From Flavobacterium sp. (lineage in GTDB: Bacteria; Bacteroidota; Bacteroidia; Flavobacteriales; Flavobacteriaceae), in contig SEBM01000024.1 in assembly GCA_004296145.1 (NCBI GenBank), positions 1 through 15,616 of the forward strand: 15,616 bases of DNA, read 5' to 3'. Positions 13,402 to 15,616 of this stretch are shown here, one piece after another. The notes below the pieces were generated by a model that saw only the letters and a list, made by a program, of their open reading frames with translations, made no database searches and was not told the DNA's origin. A program made the translations under genes and the position numbers. The stretch's first letter is position 1. Each line of letters begins with the position of its first letter.

Positions 13402-14286
13402 TTATTTTTTTGGTCTGCCCTTTTTCAATTCTCTTTCAGCAATTTTAAAAACCAGTTTTTCCCTCCATTTTGCATAACGCTGTTTAAAAACTAATTTTAT
13501 TGCGCTGTCAACGGCTCCGTGCATAAACAAACTCCAGACGCTTTCCATTTTTCTGGTAATTGAACGATCCCATGCGCGAAGTGTAAGGGAAAAAGAACCA
13601 TCAATGTAACGCATCCAATGCCACATTCCTGTTGGCATAAACAAAGTGTCGCCGTGCTCCAGAAAAACTTCATACCCTTCTACTCCTTTCAGAGCCGGAA
13701 ATTTTTCAAAATCAGGATTTGTAACATCGTAATCTTCTAATGCGTAAGTGGTATTCGGAAGACAATAGAGTCTTTTCTTCCATTTATTATCAAATAATAT
13801 GATGTGCTTTCTGCCTCCAAAATGAGTATGAAAAAGATGTGGTAAATCGATATCATAATGTAAAAACGTAATCGCTTTTGAGCCTCCAAAAAACATCGCA
13901 GGCATACTTTCGATAAAACCTCCCATTAAATCTTTGGGCACTTTTACGTCATTAACTAATTCGGGTCTGTGCTTAAAAAGATTGAAGAAAAAAATACGTA
14001 AGTTGGTAGGTTCTCTTTTTATCAAGTCGAGATATTCGCCAAATTTCATACTGGCAATTGAGGCATTGATTACTTTGGTCGGATCTGCTTTTGAGTTATC
14101 GACTAATTTCACTTCAATATCTCCTGCAATTTCCTTAAAGTAATCGACAGACCATTTTTCGCGCGCCGGCCAGTCTTTGGTCAGTCCTTTTATAATTAAA
14201 GGCTTTCTTTTATCTAAATAATTCTTTTTGAATTCTTTTCTGGTAATAGAATCAACAGTGTCAACAGGATTTAAAATAAAGCTCAT
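13402..14286 (-). CDS. Cupin-like (JmjC/cupin_8) domain protein, putative Fe(II)/2-oxoglutarate oxygenase
   Basis: A 294-residue soluble protein. The N-terminal part (about 10-60) has the cupin_8 pattern with KRKPLIIKGLTKDWPA (26-41). The double-stranded beta-helix core shows a full HxD...H iron triad: His143 and Asp145 in FLHYDID and His223 in MPTGMWHWM. Thr140 and Lys160 lie where 2-oxoglutarate-binding residues occur in FIH-type enzymes, which supports an active oxygenase; the substrate (a protein, RNA or small molecule) is unknown. HGDTLFMPTGMWHW at 211-224 is the typical second cupin motif. The C-terminus is Lys/Arg-rich (ERELKKGRPKK), suggesting contact with nucleic acid or ribosome, by inference only. 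The gene reads in the same direction as the permease, 91 bp away, but has its own -7 box. Confidence 0.85.
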   Translation of the reverse strand: MSFILNPVDTVDSITRKEFKKNYLDKRKPLIIKGLTKDWPAREKWSVDYFKEIAGDIEVKLVDNSKADPTKVINASIASMKFGEYLDLIKREPTNLRIFFFNLFKHRPELVNDVKVPKDLMGGFIESMPAMFFGGSKAITFLHYDIDLPHLFHTHFGGRKHIILFDNKWKKRLYCLPNTTYALEDYDVTNPDFEKFPALKGVEGYEVFLEHGDTLFMPTGMWHWMRYIDGSFSLTLRAWDRSITRKMESVWSLFMHGAVDSAIKLVFKQRYAKWREKLVFKIAERELKKGRPKK

Positions 14287-14363
14287 TTGTTATTATTTTT
14301 TTGAATTAAAAAATGTAACCTTAAAAATTCTAAAAAAATGGTCTCAAAATTTCCAACCAATAA

Positions 14364-14371
14364 CAAAGATA
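14364..14371 (-). promoter_or_regulatory. Candidate -7 promoter box for the cupin gene
   Basis: On the minus strand this reads TATCTTTG, an exact TAnnTTTG match, 77 nt before the cupin ATG and just past the permease stop. The nearest TTG-equivalent (14401-14403) is 29 nt away, too far, so the -33 element is not confirmed. Confidence 0.4.
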
Positions 14372-14377
14372 GACATT

Positions 14378-15616
14378 TTACATTCCGGTTCGGATCGCTT
14401 CAACGGGATCTAATTTTGCGGCAGAAATTGCAGGCAAAATCCCTGATATTAAACCTATTATTGCAGATAGTCCGGTTCCAAGAAATATATTGCTAAGACT
14501 TAAAACAAATTCAAAATCTAATAATTTAGTTAGTAATACCGAAATTCCCCAAACCATCAATAAACCAATTATCCCTCCTATTACAGATAAAATAACGGCT
14601 TCAAATAAGAATTGAAATAATATGAATTTATTTTTCGCTCCTAACGATTTTTGAATTCCAATAAGATTGGTACGTTCTTTTACAGAAACAAACATAATAT
14701 TTGCAATTCCGAAGCCTCCAACCAAAAGAGAAAATCCACTTATAATCCAGCCTACAACATTCATCTGACCCAAAATACCATCAATAAAATCTGTAAAACC
14801 GGATAACACATTAATAAAAAAGTTATCTATTTCTCCAGCTTTCATTCCGCGAATTGCACGCAATTTTTGTGCTACTTCGGCTTTGTAAGCATCCATGTCA
14901 ATTCCTTTTACAGGCTTTAAAACAATTACCGGTGTCATTGCATCGCTGTCACCATACATTCTTCGCAAAAAATTTGCCGGTAAATAAACAGATGTATCAT
15001 TACTGTCTCCAAAAAAACCTGCTCCCTGCTTGGCGATAACTCCAATTACGGTAAAGCGTTGTCCGTATAATCGAATATTTTTTCCGATAGGATCACTTGA
15101 CCCAAAAAGTCCATCGGCAATATCATATCCTAAAACAACAACAGCAGTTCCTGAATTCGATTCAGATTCATTATAAAATCTTCCTTTATCAAAACTTACT
15201 CCATCAATATCCACCATTTCAAACGAAGAAGGAATAATATTTACATCGGCTACAGTTTTAGAATCATATTTTAAAGTTTCTCTGTTTACAAAAAGCTGAT
15301 AACCGACTTGTTGTGTATTATTCATAGAATTTTTCAACGCGATATATTCATCATATTTTACATTGGGAAACTGTTCTCTTTTCCATTGTGGAATTTCTGA
15401 TGGTCCAAAGCAAAATTTCATTAAATAAATTGTATTTTTATCTAAGCTGCTCAGATCTTTAGAAATTTTTCTGTCTAAAGAATCAACCGCAGCGAGTACA
15501 GCAATAATCGAAAAAATACCAATTGTAACACCAAGCAATGACAATAGTGTACGCAATTTATTATTTCGTAAAGCATTTATGGCAAAGCTTAAGCTTTCTT
15601 TTAATAACCTTAGATA
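14378..15616 (-). CDS. ABC transporter permease, MacB/FtsX type (5' end outside the window)
   Basis: The reading frame stays open to the right edge, so the first codons are missing; 412 residues are visible. The visible N-terminus runs YLRLLKESLSFAINALRNNK then LRTLLSLLGVTIGIF, so the TTG at 15556 is an internal leucine, not the start. The layout is that of a MacB-type permease: TM1 about 24-44, a large extracytoplasmic MacB-PCD domain about 45-285, TM2 about 287-312, then ERTNLIGIQKSLGAK (314-328), TM3 about 333-360, TM4 about 375-398, and AKLDPVEAIR (400-409), all classic for the FtsX-like core. It would work with an ATPase and usually a periplasmic adaptor, neither in view; they may lie beyond the right edge. 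Substrate unknown: lipoproteins, macrolides and peptides are all possible for this family. Confidence 0.92.
   Translation of the reverse strand, partial: YLRLLKESLSFAINALRNNKLRTLLSLLGVTIGIFSIIAVLAAVDSLDRKISKDLSSLDKNTIYLMKFCFGPSEIPQWKREQFPNVKYDEYIALKNSMNNTQQVGYQLFVNRETLKYDSKTVADVNIIPSSFEMVDIDGVSFDKGRFYNESESNSGTAVVVLGYDIADGLFGSSDPIGKNIRLYGQRFTVIGVIAKQGAGFFGDSNDTSVYLPANFLRRMYGDSDAMTPVIVLKPVKGIDMDAYKAEVAQKLRAIRGMKAGEIDNFFINVLSGFTDFIDGILGQMNVVGWIISGFSLLVGGFGIANIMFVSVKERTNLIGIQKSLGAKNKFILFQFLFEAVILSVIGGIIGLLMVWGISVLLTKLLDFEFVLSLSNIFLGTGLSAIIGLISGILPAISAAKLDPVEAIRTGM

Noticed and set aside
15554..15556. TTG as the start of the ABC permease
   Set aside because: The frame stays open upstream and encodes a typical permease N-terminus (LLKESLSFAINALRNNK), so the gene runs off the window edge.

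Overview
The window reads as a low-GC chromosomal segment of a Bacteroidota bacterium, most likely the genus Flavobacterium. The evidence is the A/T-rich DNA, A-rich leaders without clear Shine-Dalgarno sites, promoter boxes of the Bacteroidota type (TTG then TAnnTTTG), a PorT-family type IX secretion protein, a TamA-like barrel with a lipoprotein signal (TamL), and intergenic repeats built on the heptamer TCTAAAA. The genus call is inferred from remembered family sequences and was not checked by a search.

Layout, left to right. (1) etfB-etfA (66-1925) encode the electron-transfer flavoprotein that takes electrons from acyl-CoA dehydrogenases; a hairpin terminator follows. (2) A bifunctional-nuclease (DUF151) protein with a C-terminal UVR motif and thymidylate synthase thyA (2092-3630) end at a bidirectional terminator, which is shared with a convergent gene for a small stand-alone CBM48-like domain protein. 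(3) A 2TM-domain membrane protein and dihydrofolate reductase folA (4196-5043) follow; FolA recycles the dihydrofolate made by ThyA. (4) About 510 bp hold no gene I can recognise but contain several hairpins. (5) ubiE/menG (menaquinone methylation) and porT (type IX secretion) form a 1-nt-spaced pair that converges on a TrmH/SpoU-type RNA methyltransferase gene. (6) That gene is divergent from tamL, with promoter boxes for each gene reaching into the other's coding region. (7) fbaA (class II aldolase) and accD (acetyl-CoA carboxylase beta) follow, joined by a heptamer-repeat hairpin and closed by a terminator. (8) A lone putative lipoprotein, a cluster of short palindromes, a JmjC/cupin_8-type protein and a MacB/FtsX-type ABC permease (5' end cut by the window edge) finish the segment.

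Most of this is core metabolism and envelope biogenesis. I see no mobile element, CRISPR array, rRNA, tRNA, phage or defence locus, and no clearly new multi-gene system. The points most worth following are an AccD that has lost all four zinc-ribbon cysteines, heptamer arrays abutting start codons, the structured gene-free region at 5072-5580, the overlapping divergent promoters at the tamL start, and the fusion of a UVR motif to the DUF151 nuclease.
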